Origin: Lachnospira eligens
GTDB taxonomy: Bacteria; Bacillota; Clostridia; Lachnospirales; Lachnospiraceae
Reading direction: 5' to 3'
Length of the DNA: 64,000 nucleotides
Assembly (NCBI RefSeq): GCF_009680455.1
Contig: NZ_WKRD01000003.1
Span: 248,001 to 312,000, forward strand
Every line of letters begins with the position of its first letter. Position 1 is the stretch's first letter. Under the pieces are notes generated by a model. It was given only the letters and a program-made list of their open reading frames with translations. It did no database searches and had not been told where the DNA came from. Made by a program: the position numbers and the translations under genes. This document shows, piece after piece, positions 35,721-43,274 of this stretch.

Positions 35721-37069
35721 TAACAGGAATTGTAGTAGCATTATTATTAGCAGTAATAGTGTTTCAGTATATGATTATAAAAATAGACAAGGATAAAAGA
35801 CATGAGGCCGGACATGATAAGCTTACTGGATTATGCAATCCCGAGCATCTTATGCAGAAAATGAAAGAACTGCCAGATAAGAAAAAGAACAGACTTATCA
35901 TTTATTCAGATATAGCAGAATTCAAGCTTATTAATGAAATATTTGGAATAGAAAAAGGTAATGAAATATTGCTTAAGCAGGCAGATATAATAAAAAAACA
36001 TGCGGTAGATGGATATTTATACGGAAGAGTTGGTGAAGATCATTTCGTAGTGATTGCAGATGAAGCTACATTTAATGAAGAATATCTTTATGAATGCAGG
36101 GAGACATTACAGAATGTGCTTTCTGATTCAGTATATAATGTCAGAGTCTGTTTTGGGATATACAGGACTGATAATATGAATGAATCATTATCATTTATGT
36201 GTGACAAGGCTTCATTTGCAGTAGCCTCGATTAAGGATGATACACATAGCTTTATTGCTTATTATGATGACACAATGCTTGAAGCTGCTATTAAATATAA
36301 GACAATAGTTGATGAATTTGATGATGCTATAAAAGCCGGTGAGTTCAAGATGTATCTTCAGCCACAGATTTCTGCAAAAACAAGGAGGCTTACAGGTGCA
36401 GAAGCTTTAGTAAGAAGAATAAAGCCAGATGGAACGATTATTTCACCAATAGACTTTATACCTGTATATGAGAAGTCTGGGCTCATAAGCAGACTTGACA
36501 GATATATCTGGGAGCAGGCAGCGGCTAAGTTAGGAGAGTGGAAGAAAGCTGGTATCAATATGAGCATATCGGTAAATATATCTCCTAAGGATTTTTATTA
36601 TATTGATATATTTAACACATTTGCAGGTCTTATAAAGAAATATGATATAGAACCATCTAATCTAAAAATTGAAATCACAGAAACTACGATTATGTCAGAT
36701 GTACCTAATCTGATGGGAGAGCTGGAAGAACTAAGAAAAGCAGGATTCACACTTGAAATGGATGATTTTGGAAGCGGTTATTCATCGCTTAATACATTAA
36801 AGGATATTAATGTTGATGTATTAAAGGTTGATATGGGCTTTATAAAAGAGACTAAGAATGTTAAGAAAAGCCGCATAATACTTGCTTCTGTGATAAAAAT
36901 GGCAAAGGAGCTTAATCTTTTGATTATTACAGAGGGGGTTGAAACAGAAGAGCAGGTTGATAATCTGACAAAGCTGGGATGTGATGTATTTCAGGGGTAT
37001 TATTTTTCTAAAGCTATTGATGTTAACGAGTTTGAAAAGAGATATCTATATAGGAAAAAAGCTGGGTGA
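35717..37069 (+). CDS. GGDEF-EAL protein (probable c-di-GMP phosphodiesterase)
   Basis: 450 residues: one N-terminal membrane segment, a degenerate GGDEF domain (RVGEDHF in place of GGDEF) and a complete EAL domain (GAEALVRR, SVNIS, EITET, the MDDFGSGYSSL Asp pair, the Lys of VLKVDM, the Glu of ITEGVET and the Gln of FQGYYF). It is therefore likely a phosphodiesterase, opposing the upstream cyclase. Start and preceding stop overlap by four bases. The operon ends at a hairpin terminator about 90 bases on. Confidence 0.92.
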   Translation: MITGIVVALLLAVIVFQYMIIKIDKDKRHEAGHDKLTGLCNPEHLMQKMKELPDKKKNRLIIYSDIAEFKLINEIFGIEKGNEILLKQADIIKKHAVDGYLYGRVGEDHFVVIADEATFNEEYLYECRETLQNVLSDSVYNVRVCFGIYRTDNMNESLSFMCDKASFAVASIKDDTHSFIAYYDDTMLEAAIKYKTIVDEFDDAIKAGEFKMYLQPQISAKTRRLTGAEALVRRIKPDGTIISPIDFIPVYEKSGLISRLDRYIWEQAAAKLGEWKKAGINMSISVNISPKDFYYIDIFNTFAGLIKKYDIEPSNLKIEITETTIMSDVPNLMGELEELRKAGFTLEMDDFGSGYSSLNTLKDINVDVLKVDMGFIKETKNVKKSRIILASVIKMAKELNLLIITEGVETEEQVDNLTKLGCDVFQGYYFSKAIDVNEFEKRYLYRKKAG

Positions 37070-37162
37070 ATATAATTATAAAACATATATTATTCTGGAA
37101 TTACACAGATAAAGTAAAGTCATAACATAAAGAGAAAGACAGATAAAGCCAGATAGATGTGA

Positions 37163-37193
37163 GGATGTGGGAGAAAATCCTGCGTCCTTTTTT
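37163..37193 (+). terminator. Terminator after the c-di-GMP operon
   Basis: GGATGTGGG pairs with CCTGCGTCC through Watson-Crick and G.T pairs, 7-base loop, six Ts. It lies under the apparent 5' end of the next open frame, arguing that the frame's first residues are not translated. Confidence 0.7.
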
Positions 37194-37197
37194 GTCG

Positions 37198-37458
37198 CTT
37201 TACATCATTGGTGCAATCGGTGAAGCAAGTGAACCAAAGTGTATTAAAGCAGAATGTGACAACAAACAAGCATCTGGCAGCAGTTATTCGACAAAGAGTC
37301 ATTCTTCTAGCAATAAGAGCAATCCATATGCTTCTTATGATAGCGGATATGATTCTATCTATGATGATGGAGATTATGACTGGGACAGATATCAGAAAGA
37401 TAAGGACTATGCTGATGGTGTAGATGATGCGATGGAAGAGCTTGATGAGGACTGGTAA
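37198..37458 (+). pseudogene. Fragment of a Ser/Asp-rich small protein, probably mobile-element derived
   Basis: An open frame without its own ribosome site or believable start encodes a fragment with PKCIKAECDNKQASGSSY, a Ser/Lys-rich stretch and an acidic C-terminus (DRYQKDKDYADGVDDAMEEL). I recognise the style from small accessory proteins of integrative elements but cannot name a family. Lack of an upstream start and the broken genes beyond it support the reading as a remnant. Confidence 0.45.
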
Positions 37459-37461
37459 GTA

Positions 37462-37796
37462 TGGCAGGTAACTGGAAAGAACCGGAGTTTGATTTTTCAG
37501 AGCGTTCAGATAGAGTGACATTAAAACTGGAAGTTGGATAGGTTGTTTATATTCCGGGTGCGGCAGATATTAGAAATGAAAATACAGACCAAGCGGAACT
37601 AAAGTCAATGTCGAAAGAAGAAAGAATATTAGAGTATATCAGACAGAATGGAAATATTTCAACGCAGAAGGTTATGGATTTGTGCAATTACAAGTCTAGA
37701 ACAGGTGCAAGAAATTTATTAGAGAAATTAATAAAATCCGGCAAGATTGAAAAAGTTGGAGAGAATACAAATACCATTTATACAATATTGGAATAG
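37462..37796 (+). pseudogene. Remnant of an AlbA_2/AAA_4-type ATP-binding protein, C-terminal part
   Basis: Two pieces in different frames. The first (37462-37539) reads AGNWKEPEFDFSERSDRVTLKLEV, similar in style to the end of the AAA_4/RecG-like helicase-related regulators. The second (to 37796) encodes a winged helix, EERILEYIRQNGNISTQ ... RTGARNLLEKLIKSGKIEKVG, which closes many proteins of that family. A frameshift separates them, and the front of the gene is missing. It is a decayed accessory gene. Confidence 0.5.
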
Positions 37797-37800
37797 AGAT

Positions 37801-37935
37801 AGTGGTCAGTGCTGGTCATTTTTATTTAAAAGTGACCAGTAGGTGGTCACTAATATATGATAAGTGACCAGTAGTGACCAGTAAATGACCAATAGTATCC
37901 GATAAGTGTCCGATTAGTGACCACCTATCGGACAT
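37801..37935. repeat. Cluster of TGACCA / TGGTCA repeats
   Basis: Within about 130 bases GTGACCAGTA occurs at 37832 (partial), 37864 and 37874 in tandem, AATGACCAATA at 37884, and inverted TGGTCA copies at 37803, 37813 and 37844. TATCCGAT/TCCGAT/ATCGGA copies follow at 37896-37931. It could be decayed coding repeats at the end of the neighbouring gene or iteron-like binding sites. Confidence 0.6.
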
Positions 37936-38005
37936 TCGTAATCACTAGATTAAATAAAATGAATTTATGCAGACCGTCTGCACAAATTGGATTAGGAGCA
38001 TATAT

Positions 38006-38210
38006 ATGGATTTACAAAACATACAAGACCAATTAAATACTGAGTTTGCCAAGGACAGCACGAAGTATATCATGCGTCACAGATATAAGAGATAAGAATG
38101 AATTTGAAGGTGAAATCGTGAAAACTCATAAATATTGGGCAGTGGGTGCATTAGCATGTATATTTCGGTCAAAGGTGCAGTTAAGAAAAGTGAAGAAGTA
38201 GAAAAAAATT
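38006..38210 (+). pseudogene. Frameshifted gene start, possibly a BREX PglZ-like remnant
   Basis: TTAGGAGC and an ATG open a frame MDLQNIQDQLNTEFAKDST that stops after 29 codons. A second frame continues with DIRDKNEFEGEIVKTHKYW. The combined pattern (short helical opening, then a DKNEFEGEI-like stretch) reminds me of the N-terminus of PglZ phosphatases from BREX systems, but this rests on memory of the family style over a very short segment. Clearly non-functional. Confidence 0.3.
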
Positions 38211-38229
38211 AGAATATTTATGCAATTTG

Positions 38230-38271
38230 GTAACATATGTTACGGAATATGGTTTGCCTAAATACTATAAT
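38230..38271 (+). promoter_or_regulatory. Crp/Fnr-type palindrome and promoter for rubredoxin
   Basis: Perfect palindrome GTAACATATGTTAC (38230-38243) and a TATAAT at 38266-38271 with no recognisable -35. The predicted start (about 38278) puts the palindrome centre at -41.5, the standard class II activator position for Crp/Fnr proteins. A Crp/Fnr gene lies just downstream of rubredoxin. Confidence 0.6.
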
Positions 38272-38317
38272 ACATACATAAGATAAATAAAACAGAATCT
38301 GAAAGGAGATTTTTATT

Positions 38318-38482
38318 ATGAAGAAATATGTATGTGGACCATGTGGTTATGTGTACGATCCAGAGGTAGGAAATCCAGATGGAGGAATTGCACCTGGAAC
38401 ACCATTTGAAGATATTCCAGATGATTGGGTATGTCCAATCTGTGGATTGGGTAAAGATGTTTTTGAAGAACTAAGCGAATAA
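38318..38482 (+). CDS. Rubredoxin
   Basis: 54-residue one-iron electron carrier. The two metal knuckles C6-GP-C9-G and C39-PI-C42-G surround the standard [20 protein letters not shown] and DWVCPICG framework. In anaerobes rubredoxins pass electrons to oxygen- or NO-reducing and peroxide-detoxifying proteins, matching the neighbouring hemerythrin, Bcp and Hcp genes. AAAGGAG is the ribosome site. It converges with the minus-strand Crp/Fnr gene. Confidence 0.96.
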   Translation: MKKYVCGPCGYVYDPEVGNPDGGIAPGTPFEDIPDDWVCPICGLGKDVFEELSE

Positions 38483-38492
38483 GAAGACTAGT

Positions 38493-39161
38493 TTATTCGA
38501 TATAGAGTAAAGCCTCAGCATCAAGAATTTTGATTGATTTCCTTGAAGACAGATGAATAAATCCGTCCTCCTGAAGTGATAAAAGCGTCCTTGAAAGGGA
38601 AGGTCTGGTTGTATTCAGATACAGAGCCAGTTCTTCTCTATTCATGGATAATGATACAAGATTGTTGTTATCTGCATGCTCTAATAGGTATGTGGCAATA
38701 CGCTGTTTGAGATTACCGCTGGTAAGGACTTCAAGCTGTTGGTTATTTTCATCAGTTCTTTTGGCAAAGAGTTCCAGCATATTAAAAACTACTTTGCTGT
38801 GATGAGAGCAGTTTTTTTCACACCTGCCACCAAAGAAGTCCTTTGCAATCTCAAGAAGCTTTACATCAGTTTTTGCTTTTGCATATCCGCTATAGCGGTC
38901 TTTATTAAGAAAAAGTTCAACTTCGCCAAAATCTTCCCCTTCGGAAATGTTGGTAATACGAAGAACTTTACCATTAACATTGATGGAGCCAAGTTCTACT
39001 TCACCATTGAGAATGAGGTAGAGCTTATTGGGAACATCACCCTGAAAGAATATATAATCGTTTTTCTTATATTCATGAATGACGGACTGAGTACAAACGA
39101 GACTTTTCTTAAATTCAGCGTCATCCAGATTATGGAAAATAGACAGGTCTTTGATTTGCAT
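38493..39161 (-). CDS. Crp/Fnr-family transcriptional regulator
   Basis: 222 residues: an N-terminal cNMP-binding-type beta roll (about 15-115, with YIFFQGDVPNKLYLILNGEVEL), a dimer helix, and a C-terminal HTH_Crp domain with recognition helix in NTTRPSLSRTLLSLQEDG. A cysteine pair with histidines (RCEKNCSHHSK) lies near the end of the sensor domain and may bind metal or sense redox, though the N-terminal Fnr cluster motif is absent. It is the likely reader of the palindrome before rubredoxin and diverges from the hemerythrin gene. Confidence 0.92.
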   Translation of the reverse strand: MQIKDLSIFHNLDDAEFKKSLVCTQSVIHEYKKNDYIFFQGDVPNKLYLILNGEVELGSINVNGKVLRITNISEGEDFGEVELFLNKDRYSGYAKAKTDVKLLEIAKDFFGGRCEKNCSHHSKVVFNMLELFAKRTDENNQQLEVLTSGNLKQRIATYLLEHADNNNLVSLSMNREELALYLNTTRPSLSRTLLSLQEDGFIHLSSRKSIKILDAEALLYIE

Positions 39162-39231
39162 ATAAGTACCAGCTTTCTATTATAGTAACATTTATTTTAA
39201 CATATATGAGGTGGATTGTAAGGAGGTTTTT

Positions 39232-39657
39232 ATGACAGTAATTACATTTGATGATAATTTAATAACAGGCAATAAGACAATAGACGAGCAGCATAAGGAG
39301 CTTATTGATCGTATTCAGCAGTTTGTGAGTGCATGTGAATCAGAAGATGCAAGAGTAAAGGCAATTAAAATGCTTGATTATCTTGATGAATATACAGAAT
39401 TTCATTTCAAAGAAGAAGAAAAACTGCAGAAAGACGTTGATTACCCAGGCTTGGAGGAACATATAAAGAAGCATGAGGAGTTCAGGCATACTGTTAAGGA
39501 ACTCTATGATTATCTGGATGAAAATGAGGGACCAGATGAAAAGTTTATGGAGCAGGTAAAAATCAATGTTATTGACTGGCTGTTTGGTCATATCAAGACA
39601 TTTGACAGATCTGTAGCTGAATATATAAATATATATGATAATCCTGAAAGATTATAG
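39232..39657 (+). CDS. Bacteriohemerythrin
   Basis: 141-residue di-iron oxygen-binding protein. The ligand motifs are present in order: an N-terminal His/Glu helix (TIDEQHKELIDRI), FHFKEEEKLQKDVDYPGLEEHIKKHEEF and the C-terminal WLFGHIKTFDRSV. It probably buffers or senses O2 or NO. Its AAGGAGG site fits the ATG at 39232. It is divergent from the Crp/Fnr gene across 70 bases. Confidence 0.95.
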   Translation: MTVITFDDNLITGNKTIDEQHKELIDRIQQFVSACESEDARVKAIKMLDYLDEYTEFHFKEEEKLQKDVDYPGLEEHIKKHEEFRHTVKELYDYLDENEGPDEKFMEQVKINVIDWLFGHIKTFDRSVAEYINIYDNPERL

Positions 39658-39692
39658 AACTGTTTGTTACGCAATTATATTTTAATAAAGTA

Positions 39693-39725
39693 TGCCCCAG
39701 TCAGACAAAATAACTGGCTGGGGCA
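39693..39725 (+). terminator. Stem-loop after bacteriohemerythrin
   Basis: TGCCCCAGTCAG / CTGGCTGGGGCA (12 bp, one G.T), 9-base loop. The tail is not T-rich, so terminator strength is uncertain. Confidence 0.6.
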
Positions 39726-39850
39726 ATCAATAATCTTTAACTTAAAAAAGATATTTCATTATTGATGAAGATTATAGTATCACCAGCACAGAACATAGCG
39801 AGAATTAATTCTATGAATCTGTATAAACTACTTACACCTACTGTTTTGGT

Positions 39851-39892
39851 TATGTATTCAGAGACGAAATTTCGTCAGGTAATGAATACATA
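39851..39892 (+). promoter_or_regulatory. Nested palindrome upstream of lactate dehydrogenase
   Basis: TATGTATTCA pairs with TGAATACATA, enclosing the perfect palindrome GACGAAATTTCGTC. No T-run follows. It lies 42 bases ahead of ldh and could be an operator or an RNA hairpin. The rest of the 276-base gap shows only AT-rich promoter-like sequence. Confidence 0.45.
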
Positions 39893-39933
39893 TTTGAAAG
39901 AATTGTAGAATAACAAAAGGAAGGGATGATTGA

Positions 39934-40890
39934 ATGAATAAGAAAAAATCAAATTCAAAAAAGGCAGTTATGATAGGCTGCGGATTCGTAGGCTCAGCAT
40001 CTGTATTTGCGCTTATGCAGAGTGGATTATTCACTGAAATTGCCTTGATAGATGCGGATAAGAATAAGGCAGAGGGAGAGGCTATGGATATCAGTCATGG
40101 AATACCATTTGCCAGCCCTATGAAAATATATGCTGGTGATTATGATGATGTGGCAGATGCTGCAATTGTAATTATATCAGCAGGTGCAGGGCAAAAGCCA
40201 GGAGAAACAAGACTTGATTTGGTAAATAAGAATGTGGCAATATTTAAGTCCATTATTCCGGAAATTACCAAAAGAGAATTTGGAGGAATCCTTCTGGTTG
40301 TAGCAAATCCTGTGGATATTCTGACACAGGTTGCAATCAAACTGTCAGGACTTCCGGAGGAAAGAGTTATCGGCTCAGGAACAGTTCTTGACAGTGCAAG
40401 ACTTAGAAGCAAGCTTGGACAGCATTTATCAGTGGACAGCCGAAGTGTGCATGCATTTATAGTAGGAGAGCATGGAGACAGTGAAGTTGTGGCATGGTCA
40501 TCTGCCAATGTATCCGGTGTTCCGCTTAGTGACATGTGTGAGATGAGAGGACATTATAACCATAAGGAAAACACGAAGGAAATCGCAGATGCTGTCAAAA
40601 ACAGTGCCTATGAGATTATCAATAAGAAGCATGCGACATATTATGGAATTGCAATGTCAGTAAAACGTATCTGTGAAGTAATTATGCGTGACGAAAAATC
40701 AATACTTCCTGTATCGCACATGATACATGGAGTATATGAGATTGATGATGTTGTATTAAGTATGCCTGTTATTGTTGGTGCAGACGGAATTGAATCTGAT
40801 ATACCGATTAATCTTAGTGGAGAAGAAGCATTGAAGCTAAAAGAATCAGCAGACGCATTAAAGAATATAATTGAAACATTAGAGCTGTAG
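39934..40890 (+). CDS. ldh: L-lactate dehydrogenase
   Basis: NAD-dependent reduction of pyruvate to lactate, 318 residues. The Rossmann motif GCGFVGSASV, substrate-specificity loop AGAGQKPGETRLDLV (Gln rather than Arg, favouring lactate over malate), catalytic Asp/Arg segment and active His in VGEHGDSEV are all visible. AAGGAAGGG is the ribosome site. It lies at the head of a stress operon with bcp and yaaA 47 bases downstream. Confidence 0.95.
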   Translation: MNKKKSNSKKAVMIGCGFVGSASVFALMQSGLFTEIALIDADKNKAEGEAMDISHGIPFASPMKIYAGDYDDVADAAIVIISAGAGQKPGETRLDLVNKNVAIFKSIIPEITKREFGGILLVVANPVDILTQVAIKLSGLPEERVIGSGTVLDSARLRSKLGQHLSVDSRSVHAFIVGEHGDSEVVAWSSANVSGVPLSDMCEMRGHYNHKENTKEIADAVKNSAYEIINKKHATYYGIAMSVKRICEVIMRDEKSILPVSHMIHGVYEIDDVVLSMPVIVGADGIESDIPINLSGEEALKLKESADALKNIIETLEL

Positions 40891-40937
40891 TAAGAGTAGA
40901 TAATATACCAGCTTATGTGTAGATTGGAGGAAACGTT

Positions 40938-41393
40938 ATGTTAGAAGTAGGAACAAAGGCACCGGATTTTGAATTACCAGATCAGAATGGAGAATTGCAT
41001 AAATTAAGCGAATATCTTGGAAAGAAGGTAATTCTGTATTTTTATCCAAAGGATAATACATCTGGATGTACAAAGCAGGCTTGTGGTTTCTCAGAAAGAT
41101 ATCCGCAGATTTGCGAAAAGGGAGCTGTTGTACTCGGGGTGAGCAAGGATTCTGTTGCATCCCACAAGAAGTTTGAGGAAAAATATGGACTTGCATTTAC
41201 ACTTTTATCTGACACTGAGCGCAAAGTGATTGAGGCTTATGATGTATGGAAAGAAAAGAAGAATTATGGAAAAGTGTCAATGGGAGTTGTCAGAACAACA
41301 TATCTTATTGATGAGAATGGTATCATAATAAAGGCAAATGACAAAGTAAAAGCTGCAGATGATCCGGAAAAAATGTTACAGGAATTAAGCTGA
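40938..41393 (+). CDS. bcp: Bcp-type thiol peroxidase (peroxiredoxin)
   Basis: Reduces peroxides with thioredoxin. The 151-residue protein has YFYPKDNTSGCTKQACGFS, carrying the peroxidatic Cys and the resolving Cys five residues later, as in atypical 2-Cys Bcp proteins. The catalytic Thr/Arg framework (MGVVRTTYLIDENG) is intact. The stop overlaps yaaA (TGATG), giving a two-gene peroxide-defence unit. Confidence 0.95.
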   Translation: MLEVGTKAPDFELPDQNGELHKLSEYLGKKVILYFYPKDNTSGCTKQACGFSERYPQICEKGAVVLGVSKDSVASHKKFEEKYGLAFTLLSDTERKVIEAYDVWKEKKNYGKVSMGVVRTTYLIDENGIIIKANDKVKAADDPEKMLQELS

Positions 41394-42145
41394 TGAAGAT
41401 AATATTATCACCTGCAAAGAAGATGAAAGTGGATACTGACAGCATAGATACCATGAGTAGTCCGGTATTTTTAGAGAAAACAGAAGAAATTCTTGGGGGG
41501 ATGCAGGGAAGAACGGAAGAAGAATTAAAGAAATTGTGGAAATGCAATGATAAAATTACGACAGAGAATATTGAACGGATTAAGACAATGAATTTTCAAA
41601 AGCAGCTTACTCCGGCAGTATTGGCATATGAAGGGATTGCTTATCAATATATGGCACCAGCTGTATTTGAAGATGGGCATTTTGATTATGTGCAGGAACA
41701 CCTGAGGATATTATCAGCATTTTATGGAGTATTAAAACCTATGGATGGTATCACACCATATAGGCTTGAAATGCAGGCAAAGGCAGCGATAGGTGATTCC
41801 ACGAATCTGTATGATTTCTGGGGAGATAATTTGTATTGGGAAGTTATAGATGACAGCAGGATTATTATTAATCTGGCTTCAAAAGAATACTCTAAATGTA
41901 TTGAAAAATATCTGACACCTGATGACAGGTATATAACTATTTCATTTTGTGAGCAGTCTGGTGGCAGGCTTATCACAAAAGGCACATATGCCAAGATGGC
42001 TCGTGGTGAAATGGTACGATATATGGCAGAAAATCATATTGAAAATCCAGATGACATTAAGGAATTTGACCATCTTGGATATGTGTTCAGAGATGATATA
42101 TCATCGGATAGAGAATATATATTTGAAAGAAAAACTGTAAAATAA
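41393..42145 (+). CDS. yaaA: Peroxide stress protein YaaA family
   Basis: 250 residues, full length for the YaaA/DUF328 family. Hallmarks are MKIILSPAKKM at the start, TPAVLAYEGIAYQYM, ILSAFYGVLKPMDGITPYRLEM and the C-terminal FDHLGYVF. In E. coli YaaA lowers free iron under H2O2 stress and binds DNA. Coupling with bcp supports the same role here. Confidence 0.94.
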   Translation: MKIILSPAKKMKVDTDSIDTMSSPVFLEKTEEILGGMQGRTEEELKKLWKCNDKITTENIERIKTMNFQKQLTPAVLAYEGIAYQYMAPAVFEDGHFDYVQEHLRILSAFYGVLKPMDGITPYRLEMQAKAAIGDSTNLYDFWGDNLYWEVIDDSRIIINLASKEYSKCIEKYLTPDDRYITISFCEQSGGRLITKGTYAKMARGEMVRYMAENHIENPDDIKEFDHLGYVFRDDISSDREYIFERKTVK

Positions 42146-42282
42146 AAACATGGTTGATTACTGGATAAGATAATTGCGAAGGATAGAACAGGAGCAATAA
42201 GGGGAAGAAAAATTTTTGAAGTATAAAGTTACGGAGGAAACAGAAATTGAATACAAAGAAAAAATGACTGATTCCACTTGGA

Positions 42283-42825
42283 ATGTGGCTTGTATTTGAA
42301 ATTGTTGCAGTTACATTATGGTTGACCAAGGATAATCTGTTTTATCTTCTGAATTTCAGTTATATAGGCTCGGCAATAGCGTTAGGGCTGTTACTTTTTC
42401 AGTTAAACTATAGACATGCCAGAAGAATCGGTTTTATTCGATATATCACCTTTACCGAATCACTTGTTTTTGTGGGAGCACTGTTTTTATGCCACGTGGA
42501 GAATATCGAGCAAATTATGTTCTGGGCATTTCTTGTTGGCAATATCCTGTATTATGCCATTGGAATCATTCTGGCATTTGCGTTTCGGGATAATAGGGCA
42601 TTCTGTAAATATATCTGCCCAATTACCGTATTCTTAAAGCCTATGAGTTATTTTAGCCTACTTCGTGTGAAGTGTGATAAGGAAAGATGTGTTTCCTGTG
42701 GAAAGTGCAAGCGAGTATGTCCGATGAATGTTGATGTAACAGATAATTCCCGTAAAAGAGAAAATGGAACAGAGTGTATTCTGTGTATGGAATGCGTCAA
42801 AGCATGTCCTAAGAAGGCATTATAG
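42283..42825 (+). CDS. NapH-like 4Fe-4S membrane protein with interrupted start
   Basis: 180 residues as open now: about four membrane helices, a CKYICPI motif, then two ferredoxin cluster motifs (CVSCGKCKRVCP and CILCMECVKACP). This is the NosR/NapH/YccM type of electron-transfer membrane protein in short form. GGAGG at 42233 and a TTG at 42247 open the natural frame (NTKKK), but codon 7 is TGA exactly where relatives are expected to have Trp before LIPLGMW. The internal ATG used here has no good ribosome site, so the gene may be a recent pseudogene. Confidence 0.7.
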   Translation: MWLVFEIVAVTLWLTKDNLFYLLNFSYIGSAIALGLLLFQLNYRHARRIGFIRYITFTESLVFVGALFLCHVENIEQIMFWAFLVGNILYYAIGIILAFAFRDNRAFCKYICPITVFLKPMSYFSLLRVKCDKERCVSCGKCKRVCPMNVDVTDNSRKRENGTECILCMECVKACPKKAL

Positions 42826-42860
42826 TGACTAAAAATATGTATGTACAGGAGACTCTATAA

Positions 42861-42885
42861 GAGCTGGGTGGCATCTACCCAGCTC
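42861..42885 (+). terminator. Stem-loop after the ferredoxin gene
   Basis: GAGCTGGGT / ACCCAGCTC perfect 9-bp stem with 7-base loop. No T-run. Confidence 0.55.
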
Positions 42886-42934
42886 AATCGTATGGAATTA
42901 TATTGATAGTTATCGGTATAATATTGGCTGCTCT

Positions 42935-43255
42935 TCATTTTATTGTGGCTGGAGATGGTATCAGAGATTTATCCTGATAGTGTTCGGCCACTTCCGACCA
43001 CCACGTAACAACATTTTCTATATTTTTATCACTTGGGTCATTTTTGAATGCATCCGCCTGATAAGCTATAATGGGAATAATCCCATTATCAAGGCAGTCC
43101 CGAATCTGCCGGTCAAGTCCCTCCAACAGTTCTTGGTCCACTTTGTCCGCAATACGGATTCTTACATGCGAAATCCCCGCCGCCGCAAAATCCACAGCCG
43201 ACTGTCTGTTATAGTATTTGCGCCCCTGATTTGTTTTTGACCAATCCACATCCAT
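42935..43255 (-). pseudogene. Fragment of a GH5-type endoglucanase-like protein
   Basis: A 106-codon remnant reading GMDVDWSKTNQGRKYY, FAAAGISHVRIRIAD and NGIIPIIAYQADAFKND, which resemble the beta/alpha-barrel opening of cellulase-like (GH5) glycosidases. A stop lies just upstream in the same frame and the sequence breaks off after DKSL. The stretch is more GC-rich than its surroundings, suggesting foreign origin. Confidence 0.5.
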
Positions 43256-43274
43256 TCCCTTTCCCAGAAGGGTT

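Noticed and set aside
37801..37935. CRISPR array
   Set aside because: The repeats are about 10 bases, irregular in spacing and orientation, with no unique spacers of constant length and no cas genes.
39851..39892. Rex operator for ldh
   Set aside because: The TTGTGAA-n4-TTCACAA type consensus is not present in the dyad.
42265..42267. Selenocysteine or Trp decoding of the TGA in the ferredoxin gene
   Set aside because: No SECIS-like hairpin is evident just downstream, and all other genes use TGA as a normal stop.
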